A stretch of 64,000 nucleotides of DNA from Natronomonas salina (GTDB lineage Archaea > Halobacteriota > Halobacteria > Halobacteriales > Haloarculaceae), in the NCBI RefSeq assembly GCF_013391105.1, contig NZ_CP058335.1, positions 2,480,001-2,544,000 on the forward strand, in the 5' to 3' direction. The notes beneath the pieces are model-generated. The model was not told the origin of the DNA, made no database searches, and was given only the letters and a program-made list of their open reading frames with translations. Below are positions 1 through 8,725 of the stretch, in pieces; position 1 is the first letter of the stretch; each line of letters starts with the position of its first letter. A program made the position numbers and the translations under genes.

Positions 1-677
1 TCGATGACGGCGCCGTTGAGGAGCTCGCTGTCGCCGGCCGAGCGGCCGGTCTGGGTCTCGACGTTGACGTACTCGAGGTCGACGATGGTCTCGCCGTCGT
101 CGGCCTCGACGGTGACGCCCTGGACGGCGTCGACGACGAGCTGCGCGAGGACGTCCTTGTTGAGTTCGGCGCCCTTGCCGGTCATCGAGGTCTCGGCGAC
201 CTTCCGGAGGAGGTCGGTGTCCTCGGGATCGACGTCCCGGGCGACGTTGTCGATCTCCTCGCGTGCGCGAGCGCTCGCGAGGTCGAACCCGCGGATGATC
301 GCCGTCGGGTGGATGTCCTGCTCGAGGAGGTCCTCGGCGTTCTTCAGGAGTTCGCCGGCGATGGAGACGGCGGTCGTCGTGCCGTCGCCCGCCTCGTCCT
401 CCTGGGTCTCGGCGACCTCGATGATCATCGAGGCCGTCGGGTTGTCGATGTCCATCTCCTGGAGGATGGTGACGCCGTCGTTCGTGACGGTGATGTCGCC
501 CATCGAGGAGACGAGCATCTTGTCCATTCCCTTCGGGCCGAGCGTCGAGCGGACCGATTCCGCGACCGCCTGCGCCGCAGAGATGTTGTGCGACTGGGCG
601 TCGCGGTCCTTCATCCGCTGGGAGTCCTCGCCGAGGATGATCATCGGCTGGCCTCCCATTCGCTGCTGTTGGCTCAT
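1..677 (-). CDS. Thermosome subunit (group II chaperonin), C-terminus outside window
   Basis: ATP-dependent cytosolic protein-folding chaperonin forming a double ring. Only the first 225 residues lie in the window; the gene runs off the left edge. The start MSQQQRMGGQPMIILGEDSQ is typical of archaeal thermosomes. The nucleotide-binding segments STLGPKGMDKMLV and the catalytic GDGTTTAV motif are both intact. The ATG at 677 is preceded on the minus strand by a strong TATA box (705-712), so the message would be almost leaderless. Haloarchaea usually carry two or three paralogues, and I cannot tell which this is from the N-terminus. Confidence 0.97.
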   Translation of the reverse strand, partial: MSQQQRMGGQPMIILGEDSQRMKDRDAQSHNISAAQAVAESVRSTLGPKGMDKMLVSSMGDITVTNDGVTILQEMDIDNPTASMIIEVAETQEDEAGDGTTTAVSIAGELLKNAEDLLEQDIHPTAIIRGFDLASARAREEIDNVARDVDPEDTDLLRKVAETSMTGKGAELNKDVLAQLVVDAVQGVTVEADDGETIVDLEYVNVETQTGRSAGDSELLNGAVI

Positions 678-704
678 GGTCGTCCGGATGATTGTCCACG
701 GTTC

Positions 705-712
705 TATATAAA
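705..712 (-). promoter_or_regulatory. TATA box of the thermosome gene
   Basis: The minus strand reads TTTATATA here, with purine/GC sequence upstream as a possible BRE. It is centred about 31 nt before the ATG at 677. Thermosome genes of haloarchaea are heat-shock induced through core promoter elements; that regulation is inferred here, not visible. Confidence 0.75.
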
Positions 713-912
713 CGCTTCTGATGGCGGTGCGCGGAGCCGCCGCGATGGAATCGACGTAGCCGCGGAAAAACGGGCAACTGCGACGCCGTGGGGGTGAGTG
801 TCCGGGGACGGGCCGCGACCCGCCGCCGCGGATATCATTCGAGTTCGACCCTGCCTTTATACACACTCGTCCGCCCCGGACGCGCCACACGCTCCCGCCG
901 CGGTCGGGGCGT

Positions 913-1785
913 TCAGTCCGCCTCGAACTCGAGGATGCGGTCGACGACCTCGTCCGGGCGCTCGGCGTGCACGAAGTGCCCGGCCGTCGGGAGGACCTCG
1001 AGTTCGGCCCGCGCGTCGTAGCAGTCCGTCGCCGACTCGAACATGTCCGCGCCGATGCAGCCGTCGGCGCCGCCGGCCACCAGCAGTGTCGGGACGTCGA
1101 TCCCGGAGACCGCAAGCTGGGACTGCCGCCGCGGCAGCATCATGTCGAACATGTCCTTGTAGTACTGCAGGGCGGCTTCGACGGTATTGCCGGTCGCGAA
1201 GGTCTCCTTCACCGCGGCGAGCTCCTCGTCTCCGTAGTTCCAGTTCGGGCTCCAGAGCTGCCAGAGCCGCTCGAGGAGCGCGAACTCGTTCCGTCGCAGG
1301 ATCTCCTCGCCGTGGCCGGGGATCTGGAACTCGGTCATGTACCAGCTCCGGAGCGCCTGGCTCGCGTACTCGTCGACCTGCGCCCAGAAGTTCGGCGGCA
1401 CGGCCATGACCGCGCAGGTCCCCATCCGGCTGGGGTCGGTCACCGCGGCCGTCGTGGTGGCGATGGCGCCCCAGTCGTGGCCGACCACCAGCGGGTCGTC
1501 GGTCTCGAGGGCCGACAGCAGCGAGAACACGTCGGAGGCCAGCACCATCGGCGAGTAGTTGCCCGGTTCGACGGGCGGCCGGTCGGTCTCGCCGTACCCG
1601 CGCATGTACGGCGCGACGGCGGTGTAGCCCGCGTCGGCCAGCCGGCGGAGCACCGGCTCGAAGGTGGTGGGGGCGTCGGGGAAGCCGTGGAGGACCAGCG
1701 CCGTGCGGTCGCCGTCGCCGCAGGTCAGCGCCGCGAACTCCAGGTCGGCGGTCGGGATCGTCGTCCGCTCGACGTCGTGTGCCAT
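913..1785 (-). CDS. Alpha/beta hydrolase, epoxide-hydrolase-like
   Basis: 290-residue alpha/beta-hydrolase-fold enzyme. HGFP at residues 33-36 is the oxyanion HGxP motif. The nucleophile elbow GHDWG (102-106) carries Asp104 rather than Ser, as in soluble epoxide hydrolases and haloalkane dehalogenases. Asp241 (in GGADG) and His270 (in AGHFVH) complete a plausible triad. HGxP plus HDWG favours an epoxide hydrolase; the physiological substrate is unknown. The ATG at 1785 is chosen because residue 1 leads straight into the fold and the sequence upstream in this frame is not protein-like. It appears to be a single gene between the thermosome gene and a glycosyltransferase. Confidence 0.88.
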   Translation of the reverse strand: MAHDVERTTIPTADLEFAALTCGDGDRTALVLHGFPDAPTTFEPVLRRLADAGYTAVAPYMRGYGETDRPPVEPGNYSPMVLASDVFSLLSALETDDPLVVGHDWGAIATTTAAVTDPSRMGTCAVMAVPPNFWAQVDEYASQALRSWYMTEFQIPGHGEEILRRNEFALLERLWQLWSPNWNYGDEELAAVKETFATGNTVEAALQYYKDMFDMMLPRRQSQLAVSGIDVPTLLVAGGADGCIGADMFESATDCYDARAELEVLPTAGHFVHAERPDEVVDRILEFEAD

Positions 1786-1879
1786 GGCTATACACCTCGC
1801 ACAACCGCAATCGTCTCTTCCCCGCGCATTCACGGCGGCTTTAATCCGTCCGGCCCGGGCCGACGGATCCCCGGCGCAG

Positions 1880-2875
1880 TCAGGCCGAATCCAGGTCGAG
1901 GACGTCCCGGTAGACCCCCAGGACGCGCCAGGCCGTCCGCTCGGTGTGCAGTTCCCGGGCGTACGCCCGGCCGGTCGAGCGCTCCCCCCGGCGGAGCACT
2001 TCGACCAGCGCCCCGGGGACCGCCGACGCCGACCCACAGACCGGCGAGGGTTCGACCGCCGCCAGCCGCCCGGCGACGTCGCAGTCGTCCGTCGCCACCA
2101 CGGGCAGGTTGCAGGCCATCGCCTCCGCCGCCGCGGTGGAGGACCGCTCGGACCGCGAGGGCAGGACCATCGCGTCCGCCGCACTCAGGTAGATCGCCCT
2201 CTCGCCGTACGGGACTCGCCGGTCGAGCGTGTGGAGGTCGACCGGCTCGCCGAGCCGCCGTTCGGCGGCTTCGACAGCCTCCGCCGTCAGGTCGTGGACC
2301 CCGCGACCCTCCGACGACAGCGCCGGCTGGACGACGTGTCTGGCGTCGTCGTCCCACCCCACCGCGGCCCGCGCCTCGCCGGGCGGCTGTGGACGGACTC
2401 TATCGAGGTCGACGCCCCGCGGAATCACCTCGTAGTCCCGGTCCAGCGCCTGGCCCATCGCCTCCGACGGGACCACCACGGCGTCGGCGCGGCTCGCCGC
2501 GTGCCGGCTCGAAACGCCGTCCCCTGCGCGCCGTTCGGACGCCCACAGCGACAGCACCACCGGCAGGTCGGTCTGAGCCAGCGCCGCCGCCCCCGTCCGG
2601 CCGTGGTTCGCGTGGAGCAGGTCGTACTCCCCGAGCGGCCGGTCGACGACCCCCGCCGCCAGCCGCCGGGCGTCCCCGTCGGACCGACTCTTCGGGCAGT
2701 CGCCGTCTCCGTCGCCGGTCGCCGACAGGACGGTCGTCTCGACGCCCAGCTCCGAGAGCGCTCGCAGTTGGTCGGCGTAGGACGCCACCTCGGGCGTCGT
2801 CACGAGGCTGAGCACCGACAGGTCGACCGGGGCGGCCGGCCGGGCCGACACCACTCGCGTCTCGGGGGCCGTCAT
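1880..2875 (-). CDS. Glycosyltransferase, GT4-like (family 1)
   Basis: 331-residue GT-B type glycosyltransferase. An N-terminal Rossmann half (VDLSVLSLVTTPEVASYADQ) is followed by a linker ending in VIPRGVDLDRVRP, the usual hinge before the C-terminal half. The C-terminal half has LSAADAMVLPSRSERSSTAA and EAMACNLPVVAT, the conserved region that contacts the nucleotide-sugar donor. It probably acts in cell-surface glycan or glycoprotein synthesis, but the acceptor is unknown. The start is uncertain: an in-frame ATG at 3004 would add 43 residues, but that extension has noticeably less GC-rich third positions and no family similarity, so 2875 is preferred. Confidence 0.8.
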   Translation of the reverse strand: MTAPETRVVSARPAAPVDLSVLSLVTTPEVASYADQLRALSELGVETTVLSATGDGDGDCPKSRSDGDARRLAAGVVDRPLGEYDLLHANHGRTGAAALAQTDLPVVLSLWASERRAGDGVSSRHAASRADAVVVPSEAMGQALDRDYEVIPRGVDLDRVRPQPPGEARAAVGWDDDARHVVQPALSSEGRGVHDLTAEAVEAAERRLGEPVDLHTLDRRVPYGERAIYLSAADAMVLPSRSERSSTAAAEAMACNLPVVATDDCDVAGRLAAVEPSPVCGSASAVPGALVEVLRRGERSTGRAYARELHTERTAWRVLGVYRDVLDLDSA

Positions 2876-3004
2876 CCGTCGACCGGCCGTCCCGCGGTTG
2901 CTTCGCGCCCAGCCCCGCCAGTTCGACACGGCTCCCCCGGAGCCGATGGCCACACCGGTGGACTCGAACTCATCACGGGCAGTACCGACGGAGGGCGGAC
3001 ACAT

Positions 3005-3498
3005 TGTTATGTCACGGATAGCCGAACATGTGACCCTGTAACGCTCCCTAGATTCCCTTTTGCAGTTCCGTACCGCCCGCTCGTCGACGGTTACCTCAGG
3101 TAAAACACGGGGGCTGCAGCGCCTATCGTCGCGGTCTCGTGATCGCCCTGATGGCCTCCAGAAACCGGCGTGTTACGGGACGACGAACGCTCCGCAGTCG
3201 ATACGCGACCGCCCAGTTCGAGCGGGTAGAAGCGGTCTTCGTCCGGTCGACGATGGCCGACCGCATCCGTCGAGGGACTCGATTCGAACGGCGCTAATCA
3301 CTCCCTAGCGCCGTTCTCACGACAGTTCACTCGCATCGAAGTAACCGGGAGTCACTGTGATGGACGACCGTCCTCAGATTCTGTGCCTGAAACCGGATTC
3401 GTTCGCCTGCTGCCGTCGGCGCCGCCCGTTCGGTCAGTCGACGTCCTGCCTCACGATACGCTCTCGCTGGGCGTCGTCCACTCGGTTCGCCACAGAAA
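3005..3498. other. Gene-free gap downstream of tRNA-Ser
   Basis: No convincing gene lies in these ~500 bases. Short open frames here lack the GC-rich third positions of real genes, and the base composition is visibly less GC-rich than the flanks. The only structure seen is a perfect 11-bp inverted repeat at 3286-3316. Confidence 0.6.
3286..3316. repeat. Perfect 11-bp inverted repeat with 9-nt loop
   Basis: GAACGGCGCTA (3286-3296) pairs with TAGCGCCGTTC (3306-3316) around a 9-nt loop. It lies 183 nt beyond the 3' end of tRNA-Ser. It could be a transcript-end structure, a protein-binding palindrome or part of an unrecognised small RNA. Confidence 0.7.
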
Positions 3499-3580
3499 CG
3501 CCAGGACTGGGATTTGAACCCAGAATCCCGAAAGGGAACACGCTTTCCAGGCGTGCGCCTTACCGTTCGGCCATCCTGGC
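3499..3580 (-). tRNA. tRNA-Ser (anticodon GGA)
   Basis: 82-nt class II tRNA on the minus strand. The acceptor stem GCCAGGA pairs with TCCTGGC, followed by discriminator G at 3499. The D-arm contains GGCCGAACGGTAAGGC. The anticodon stem CACGC/GCGTG encloses loop CTGGAAA with anticodon GGA (serine, UCC/UCU codons). A long variable arm of paired CCC/GGG and a T-arm with GGTTCAAATCC follow. CCA is not encoded and there is no intron. Confidence 0.97.
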
Positions 3581-3606
3581 TCACCCCAACCTACCGGAGT
3601 GGACCG

Positions 3607-3612
3607 TTTAAA
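3607..3612 (-). promoter_or_regulatory. TATA box of tRNA-Ser
   Basis: TTTAAA on the minus strand within CCTTTAAACGG, ending 26 nt before the 5' end of the tRNA. This is the expected archaeal spacing. Confidence 0.7.
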
Positions 3613-3636
3613 GGCTTCGCGTTCCCGTCCGGCGTG

Positions 3637-3897
3637 TCACTCGCTGCCGTCGCGCCGTTCGGCGGTCGCCGCCCCGGGGTCGAACGCCTCGCGGCGGCCC
3701 GCGGCGTAGTAGCTCGCGGCGGTCGTGACCGCGAAGACGGCGGCGGCCACCGCCGAGACGGGGCCGACGCCGAGGAACGCGCCGTCGAGCAGCAGGTACC
3801 CCTGGTGGAGGACCAGGAAGAGCAGCGCGCCGACAGCGCCCCACAGCACGGCCGACCGGCGCCGACCTGTTCCGCCGGCGTCAGCGGTCACGGTCAC
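3637..3897 (-). CDS. Small two-TM membrane protein
   Basis: 86 residues with two hydrophobic segments (about residues 15-38 and 42-64, the latter VGPVSAVAAAVFAVTTAASYY), then a polar tail. Its ATG overlaps the ridA stop codon by 4 nt (ATGA type), so the two genes are probably translationally coupled. I recognise no family and assign no function. Confidence 0.7.
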   Translation of the reverse strand: MTVTADAGGTGRRRSAVLWGAVGALLFLVLHQGYLLLDGAFLGVGPVSAVAAAVFAVTTAASYYAAGRREAFDPGAATAERRDGSE

Positions 3898-4277
3898 GAC
3901 CGGGTGGCGACCGCCTCGATCTCGACGCTCATCCCCAGCGGGAGGGCGCCCGCCTGCACCGCCGACCGGGCCGGCGGCTGCGACTCGAAGTAGTCGGCGT
4001 AGGCCTCGTTCATCGCCTCGAAGTCGTCGATGTCCGCGAGGTACACCGTCGTCTTGAGGACGTCGTCGAGGCCCGCGCCGGCCTCCTCCAGCACCGCCGC
4101 GAGGTTGTCGAGGGCCCGCTCGGTCTGGACGTCGACCGGCTCGTCGGCCAGCGAGTCGCCGTCGGGCGTCAGGGCGATCTGCCCCGCGGTGAACACAAGG
4201 TCGTCGGTCGTCGTCGCCTGGCTGTACGCGCCCGCCGCCGCCGGCGCGCTGTCGGTGTGGACGGTCTCTTTGGGCAT
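3894..4277 (-). CDS. RidA family (YjgF/YER057c/UK114) enamine/imine deaminase
   Basis: 127-residue protein matching the family length. RidA hydrolyses reactive 2-aminoacrylate-type enamines released by PLP-dependent dehydratases. Typical features are AYSQATTTDDLVFTAGQI near the N-terminus, the central DVLKTTVYLADIDDF, and PPARSAVQAGALP, which carries the arginine that binds the substrate carboxylate. It lies 47 nt downstream of the Ski2-type helicase gene and overlaps the start of a small membrane-protein gene, so it is part of a minus-strand run. Confidence 0.93.
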   Translation of the reverse strand: MPKETVHTDSAPAAAGAYSQATTTDDLVFTAGQIALTPDGDSLADEPVDVQTERALDNLAAVLEEAGAGLDDVLKTTVYLADIDDFEAMNEAYADYFESQPPARSAVQAGALPLGMSVEIEAVATRS

Positions 4278-4324
4278 ACCTCCCGGTGCGGCGCGCGCGG
4301 ACAAAAAACGGGCGGCTGTCGTCG

Positions 4325-6691
4325 CTACTCCACGCGGACCGTCCGGCTGTCCGAGACCGGCAGCAGCGGCAACTCGGAGAACGCCACCTCGACGGTGTAG
4401 GTGAGCTCCTCGGCGTCGCCGCCGAAGACGCCGACCGGGACCGTCGTCTCGCCGAGGTAGCGGGTCTCCCGGGACATCTCGATTCCGTTGACGGTCACGC
4501 GGACGCCCGCCGGCGCGCCGTCGTTCCCGTTGGTCACCGTCACCTCGCCCATCGTGTTCTCCCCGCGGGCGATGGTCTCCGGGACGTCGCTCCACTCGAA
4601 ATCGAGGGCCGGGAGCGCGCGGGCCTGCTCGAGGACTCGCTCGGCGACGCCCTCCGAGAGCCCGGCGTCGACGAGCCCCGAGACGCCGGCCCGCCTGACG
4701 TCATCGGGGGTCTCCAGGCCCTCTTTGGCCAGTTTCTGCGCGCGGCCCTTCCCGACGCCCTCGATGGCGGTGAGCCCGACCGCCTCGCTGCTGATGCCGT
4801 GTTCGACCCTCGCTTCGATTCGACGCACGAGGTTGGCGTCCCGCGGCGCGGCGAACCGCTCGCAGAACGCCCGCAGCGCCGCGACCATCCGCAGGGCGTT
4901 CTGCCGGATGACCCAGGCGTCGCTCTGCAGTTCCGCCGGCGTCGTCCCCGACATCCCCGCCCGGAGGATGGCCAGGACCTTCCGGTTGCTCGGGTCGAGG
5001 TCGTCGGCCTCGCCGCCGAGGACCGCGCCGAAGGCCTCCCGCTCGTCGCGGCGCGCCGAGACGCTGTCGAACTCCCCGGCCTCGGCGACCGTCCGGAGGA
5101 CCGCCGAGTCGTCGATGTCGGGCGTGTCCTCGGCGGCGGCGCGCTCGCAGAGCCGGTGGAAGTTCTCGGCGGTGTCGAGCCGGAGGTAGAACTGCGAGGC
5201 GAGCTGGCCGAGCGCGGTGGGCTCGATCTCCAGGCCGGACTGGTCGACGAAGCCGCCGTCGACGAGCCGCGCCAGCGTCGCCGACACCCGGTCGCGCAGC
5301 GAGTCGCTGTCGTCGTACTGCTCCGGGGCGCTCTGTGCGCGCGCGTAGTAGAAGGTCGTCTCCAGCCAGTCCATCACGTCCTCGATGTCGTCGACGACGC
5401 CCAGCGCGATCTCGGCGTTGAGGTGGGAGTCGAGGTCCTCGGCGAGCCGCGACTCGATGGGCTTGCCGTCCCGGAGGAGCTGTCGGTACTTCTCGGCGTC
5501 GGCGCCGTCGCAGACCACGTAAGCGTAGCCCGCGTCGTCGTAGCCCGGCCGCCCGGCGCGGCCCAGCATCTGGAGGATGTCCAGCGGGCTCATGTCCACC
5601 TCGCCCTCGAGGGGGTCGTGGAGCTTCGTGTCGCGGATGACGACGCAGCGGGCCGGGAGGTTGACGCCCCAGGCCAGCGTCGAGGTGGAGAAGAGCAGCT
5701 GTATCTTGCCCTCCTTGAACCAGTCCTCGACGCGGTCCTTGTCCTCCTTCGCGAGGCCGGCGTGGTGGAAGCCGACGCCGTCGACCACGGACTGCCGCAG
5801 CGTGTCGTTGTTCAGGTCCTGGGCGTCCGTGTGGAAGTCGTAGTCGCCGCGGGAGCCCATCTCGACGTCGCGCTCGGCGATGACGTCCCGGGCCTTCTCC
5901 GCGGCGCGGACGGTGTCCTGCCGCGAGGCGACGAAGACGAGCGCCTGCCCGCCGTCCTCGATGTGCGGCTGCGAGAGGTCCAGCGCCCGGTAGAGCCGCC
6001 GGTACTTGTCCGCGAAGGCGTTGTCGCCGTGGGCGTACGTCTCGACCGACGCCGACAGCGGCACCGGCCGGTACTCGTCGCCGAACTCGAAGGTGCACTC
6101 CGGCGGCGCGTCGAGCCAGTCGGCGACGTCCTCGACGTTCGGCATCGTCGCCGACAGCGCCACCACCCGCGGGTCGCAGAGCCGGCGGAGCCGCGAGATG
6201 GTGACCTCCAGGACCGCCCCGCGGCGGTCCGAGTCCAGCAGGTGCACCTCGTCGATGACGCAGCAGTCGACGTCCGTCACGAAGGAGTACCGCGGCGAGT
6301 CGTGCTTCCGGGTCGCCGAGTCGGCCTTCTCCGGCGTCATCACGAGGATGTCAGCCCGCTCGGCGCGGCGGGGGTTCAGGTCCCGCTCGCCGGTGACGAC
6401 GTAGACGGAGTAGCCCAGCTCCTCGAAGCGCTCCCACTCCGACTCCTTCTCGTTGGTCAGCGCCCGCAGCGGTGCGAGGAACAGCGCGGTGCCGTCGTTC
6501 CGCAGTGCCCGACAGATCGCCAGCTCCGCGAGCGCGGTCTTCCCGCTGGCGGTCGGCGCGCTGACGACGACGTTCTCGTCGGTCCCGAGGACGGCGTCCA
6601 GCGCCTCCTCCTGCATGTCGTTGAACGACTCGAAGGGGAAGACGTCCGCGAACTCGGGGAGGATGTCCTCGATGCCGGCGGAGGTTGCCAC
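4325..6691 (-). CDS. Ski2-type DEVH-box helicase (Hel308-related)
   Basis: 788-residue superfamily 2 ATPase. From a GTG start at 6691: Q-motif-like FNDMQEEAL (about residue 23), Walker A APTASGKT (45-52), DEVH (147-150), SATMPN, and motif VI QMLGRAGRPG. A winged-helix and helical-bundle region comes next, then a helix-hairpin-helix (LTAIEGVGKGRAQKLA, near residue 660). The last ~70 residues are beta-rich (ENTMGEVTVTNGNDGAPAG), resembling the C-terminal Ig/FN3-like part of Sec63 units. The GTG is preferred because homologues start just before the EFADVFPFESFN segment and the upstream frame is low-complexity. It may remodel DNA or RNA; the sequence alone does not decide. Confidence 0.9.
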   Translation of the reverse strand: MATSAGIEDILPEFADVFPFESFNDMQEEALDAVLGTDENVVVSAPTASGKTALAELAICRALRNDGTALFLAPLRALTNEKESEWERFEELGYSVYVVTGERDLNPRRAERADILVMTPEKADSATRKHDSPRYSFVTDVDCCVIDEVHLLDSDRRGAVLEVTISRLRRLCDPRVVALSATMPNVEDVADWLDAPPECTFEFGDEYRPVPLSASVETYAHGDNAFADKYRRLYRALDLSQPHIEDGGQALVFVASRQDTVRAAEKARDVIAERDVEMGSRGDYDFHTDAQDLNNDTLRQSVVDGVGFHHAGLAKEDKDRVEDWFKEGKIQLLFSTSTLAWGVNLPARCVVIRDTKLHDPLEGEVDMSPLDILQMLGRAGRPGYDDAGYAYVVCDGADAEKYRQLLRDGKPIESRLAEDLDSHLNAEIALGVVDDIEDVMDWLETTFYYARAQSAPEQYDDSDSLRDRVSATLARLVDGGFVDQSGLEIEPTALGQLASQFYLRLDTAENFHRLCERAAAEDTPDIDDSAVLRTVAEAGEFDSVSARRDEREAFGAVLGGEADDLDPSNRKVLAILRAGMSGTTPAELQSDAWVIRQNALRMVAALRAFCERFAAPRDANLVRRIEARVEHGISSEAVGLTAIEGVGKGRAQKLAKEGLETPDDVRRAGVSGLVDAGLSEGVAERVLEQARALPALDFEWSDVPETIARGENTMGEVTVTNGNDGAPAGVRVTVNGIEMSRETRYLGETTVPVGVFGGDAEELTYTVEVAFSELPLLPVSDSRTVRVE

Positions 6692-6880
6692 TACTGGACC
6701 GGCGAACTCAGCGACGAAAAGCGCTTCTCTTCCGGAACGTTTCCGGGGGTGTTTCGGGGGCGTGTTCCGGCCCGGCTTCGTTGCGGTTGGACCGGTTCGA
6801 ATCGGGTGGCTGCTGGCGAGGTTGCGACCAACCACCCGACTCTGAAATCGATAGAAAACCTACCGAAAGTCGGCGACGTC

Positions 6881-8725
6881 CTACTCCTCGTCGTCGTCGG
6901 TCGGCGCGTAGTAGTACTCGCCGGCCTGCTTCTGCTCGCGGTCCTTCTGGGAGTCGGGCTTGTTGATCCGCGGTCGGCCGGTCCGCTCGTCGCGGCGGAA
7001 CGTGACGTCGAGGTTCGACAGGAACGTGTTCATGCCCTCGCGCATGCCGACGGGGCGGCCGGCGCGGCCGAACTCGGCGGGTTCGCCCTCGAAGACCTGC
7101 AGGCGGTCGGCCAGCAGGTCGATCATGTAGATGTCGTGGTCGATGACCATCGCCGTCTTGTCGTTGGTCTCCGTGTAGCGGCGGATGGCCCGCGTCGCGA
7201 GGACGCGCTGCTCGACGTCGAGGTGGGCCGAGGGCTCGTCGAGCAGGTAGAGGTCCGCCTCCTTCGAGAGGCAGGCCGCGATGGCGACGCGCTGGCGCTC
7301 GCCGCCGGAGAGGTCGGTGAGGTTCTGCTCCATGATGCGCTCGAGCTGGAGCGGCTGGGCGATCTCGGTGTTCCAGTACGAGGAGCCGAAGTCGTCGGTG
7401 ATCGACCGGAGGAACGCGTCGACGCGCATGTGCTGGTCGATCTCGACGTACTGCGGCTTGTAGGAGATGTCCAGGCGGGCGTCGAACTCGCCCTCGTCGG
7501 GCTCCAGCCGGCCGGCGAGCAGCTTCGCGAACGTGGACTTGCCGATGCCGTTCGGGCCGACGATGCCGAGGACCTCGTTCTCGCGGATCTCGCCGCCGTC
7601 GACCTCGAGGGTGAACTCGCCGTCGCCGTAGGACTTCGTCATGTCGGGGTACTCGACGAGCGTCTCGCCGCGGGAGGCCGTCCGGGGGGCGTGCTCCTCG
7701 AACTCGATGGCGTTCGGCCGGATGCGCATGTTCTCGTTCTCGAGGTACCCCTCCAGGTACTCGTTGATGCCCGACTTCGTCGACTTCGGCGGCGTGACGA
7801 CGCCGAAGGCGCCGGGTTCGCCGTAGGCGACGTGGAGGGCGTCGGCCAGGAGGTCCAGCACCGCGAGGTCGTGCTCGACGACGAGCATCGAGCGGCCCTC
7901 GGCGGAGAGCTGCTGGATGAGCCGCGCGGCGGTGACGCGCTGGCCGATGTCGAGGTACGGCGTGATCTCGTCGAGGAAGTAGAAGTCGGCGTCCCGGACG
8001 AGCGTGGCGGCGATGGCGACGCGCTGGAGCTCGCCGCCGGAGAGCGTGTCGATGGGCTGGTCGACGATCGGCTCGATGCCGAGGCGCTCGACGAGGTCGT
8101 CGGCGACGCCGCGCTCGTCGACGCCGGCGAGCAGCTCGCTGGTCTTCCCGTCGAAGGTGTCCGGGATCTTGTCGACGTACTGCGGCTTGCGGGCGACGGT
8201 GACGTCGCCCTCCCGGAGGTCCTCGAGGTACTCCTGGAGTTCCGTGCCGCGGTACTCGTCGAGGACGGCGTCCCAGTCGGGTTCGGACTGGAAGTCCCCG
8301 AGGTTCGGCGTGATCTCGGCGGCGAGGATGTGGACGGCGGTCGTCTTCCCGATACCGTTCGGCCCGAGGATGCCGGTGACGCGGCCCTCCTGGGGCGCGG
8401 GGAGCCCGTACAGCGAGAAGGCGTTCTCGCCGTAGCGGTGGGTGGGCTCCTCGTCGAGCTCCTGGGGGAGGTTGATGATCTCGAGGGCGTCGAAGGGGCA
8501 CTTCTCGACGCAGATGCCGCAGGTCTCGCCCAGGCAGATCTCCTCGGAGATCGACACCTGGTCGGGGCCGCCGGCGTACATGTCGTCGTCCTCGTAGCGC
8601 TCCTCCCGGGTGACGATGCACTCCTTGCCCGTCCGGTTCGGCGGGCAGTAGTTGGCGCACTCGTAGTTGCACCGGTCGGGCTGACAGCGGTCGAGGTCGA
8701 CGACGGCGATGCTGTCGTCCGCCAT
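6881..8725 (-). CDS. ABCE1/RLI ribosome-recycling ATPase
   Basis: 614 residues. ABCE1 splits post-termination 70S ribosomes together with aRF1/Pelota. The N-terminal ferredoxin-like domain has the cysteines for two [4Fe-4S] clusters (C14, C19, C23, C27, C36 and C64, C69, C72, C76). Two ABC domains follow: Walker A GPNGIGKTT (121-129) with signature LSGGELQRVAI, then GPNGIGKST with LSGGERQRVAI, as expected for this soluble twin-NBD ATPase. Its ATG shares one base with the stop of the upstream EMC6-like gene (TGATG), implying co-translation. Confidence 0.97.
   Translation of the reverse strand: MADDSIAVVDLDRCQPDRCNYECANYCPPNRTGKECIVTREERYEDDDMYAGGPDQVSISEEICLGETCGICVEKCPFDALEIINLPQELDEEPTHRYGENAFSLYGLPAPQEGRVTGILGPNGIGKTTAVHILAAEITPNLGDFQSEPDWDAVLDEYRGTELQEYLEDLREGDVTVARKPQYVDKIPDTFDGKTSELLAGVDERGVADDLVERLGIEPIVDQPIDTLSGGELQRVAIAATLVRDADFYFLDEITPYLDIGQRVTAARLIQQLSAEGRSMLVVEHDLAVLDLLADALHVAYGEPGAFGVVTPPKSTKSGINEYLEGYLENENMRIRPNAIEFEEHAPRTASRGETLVEYPDMTKSYGDGEFTLEVDGGEIRENEVLGIVGPNGIGKSTFAKLLAGRLEPDEGEFDARLDISYKPQYVEIDQHMRVDAFLRSITDDFGSSYWNTEIAQPLQLERIMEQNLTDLSGGERQRVAIAACLSKEADLYLLDEPSAHLDVEQRVLATRAIRRYTETNDKTAMVIDHDIYMIDLLADRLQVFEGEPAEFGRAGRPVGMREGMNTFLSNLDVTFRRDERTGRPRINKPDSQKDREQKQAGEYYYAPTDDDEE

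Noticed and set aside
1880-3004. The longer glycosyltransferase start at 3004
   Set aside because: The added 43 residues have less GC-biased third positions and no family resemblance; kept only as an alternative.
3499-3580. tRNA-Ser as an active integration site
   Set aside because: No integrase gene or second copy of the tRNA 3' end in the window. Kept only as a possibility under the gap finding.
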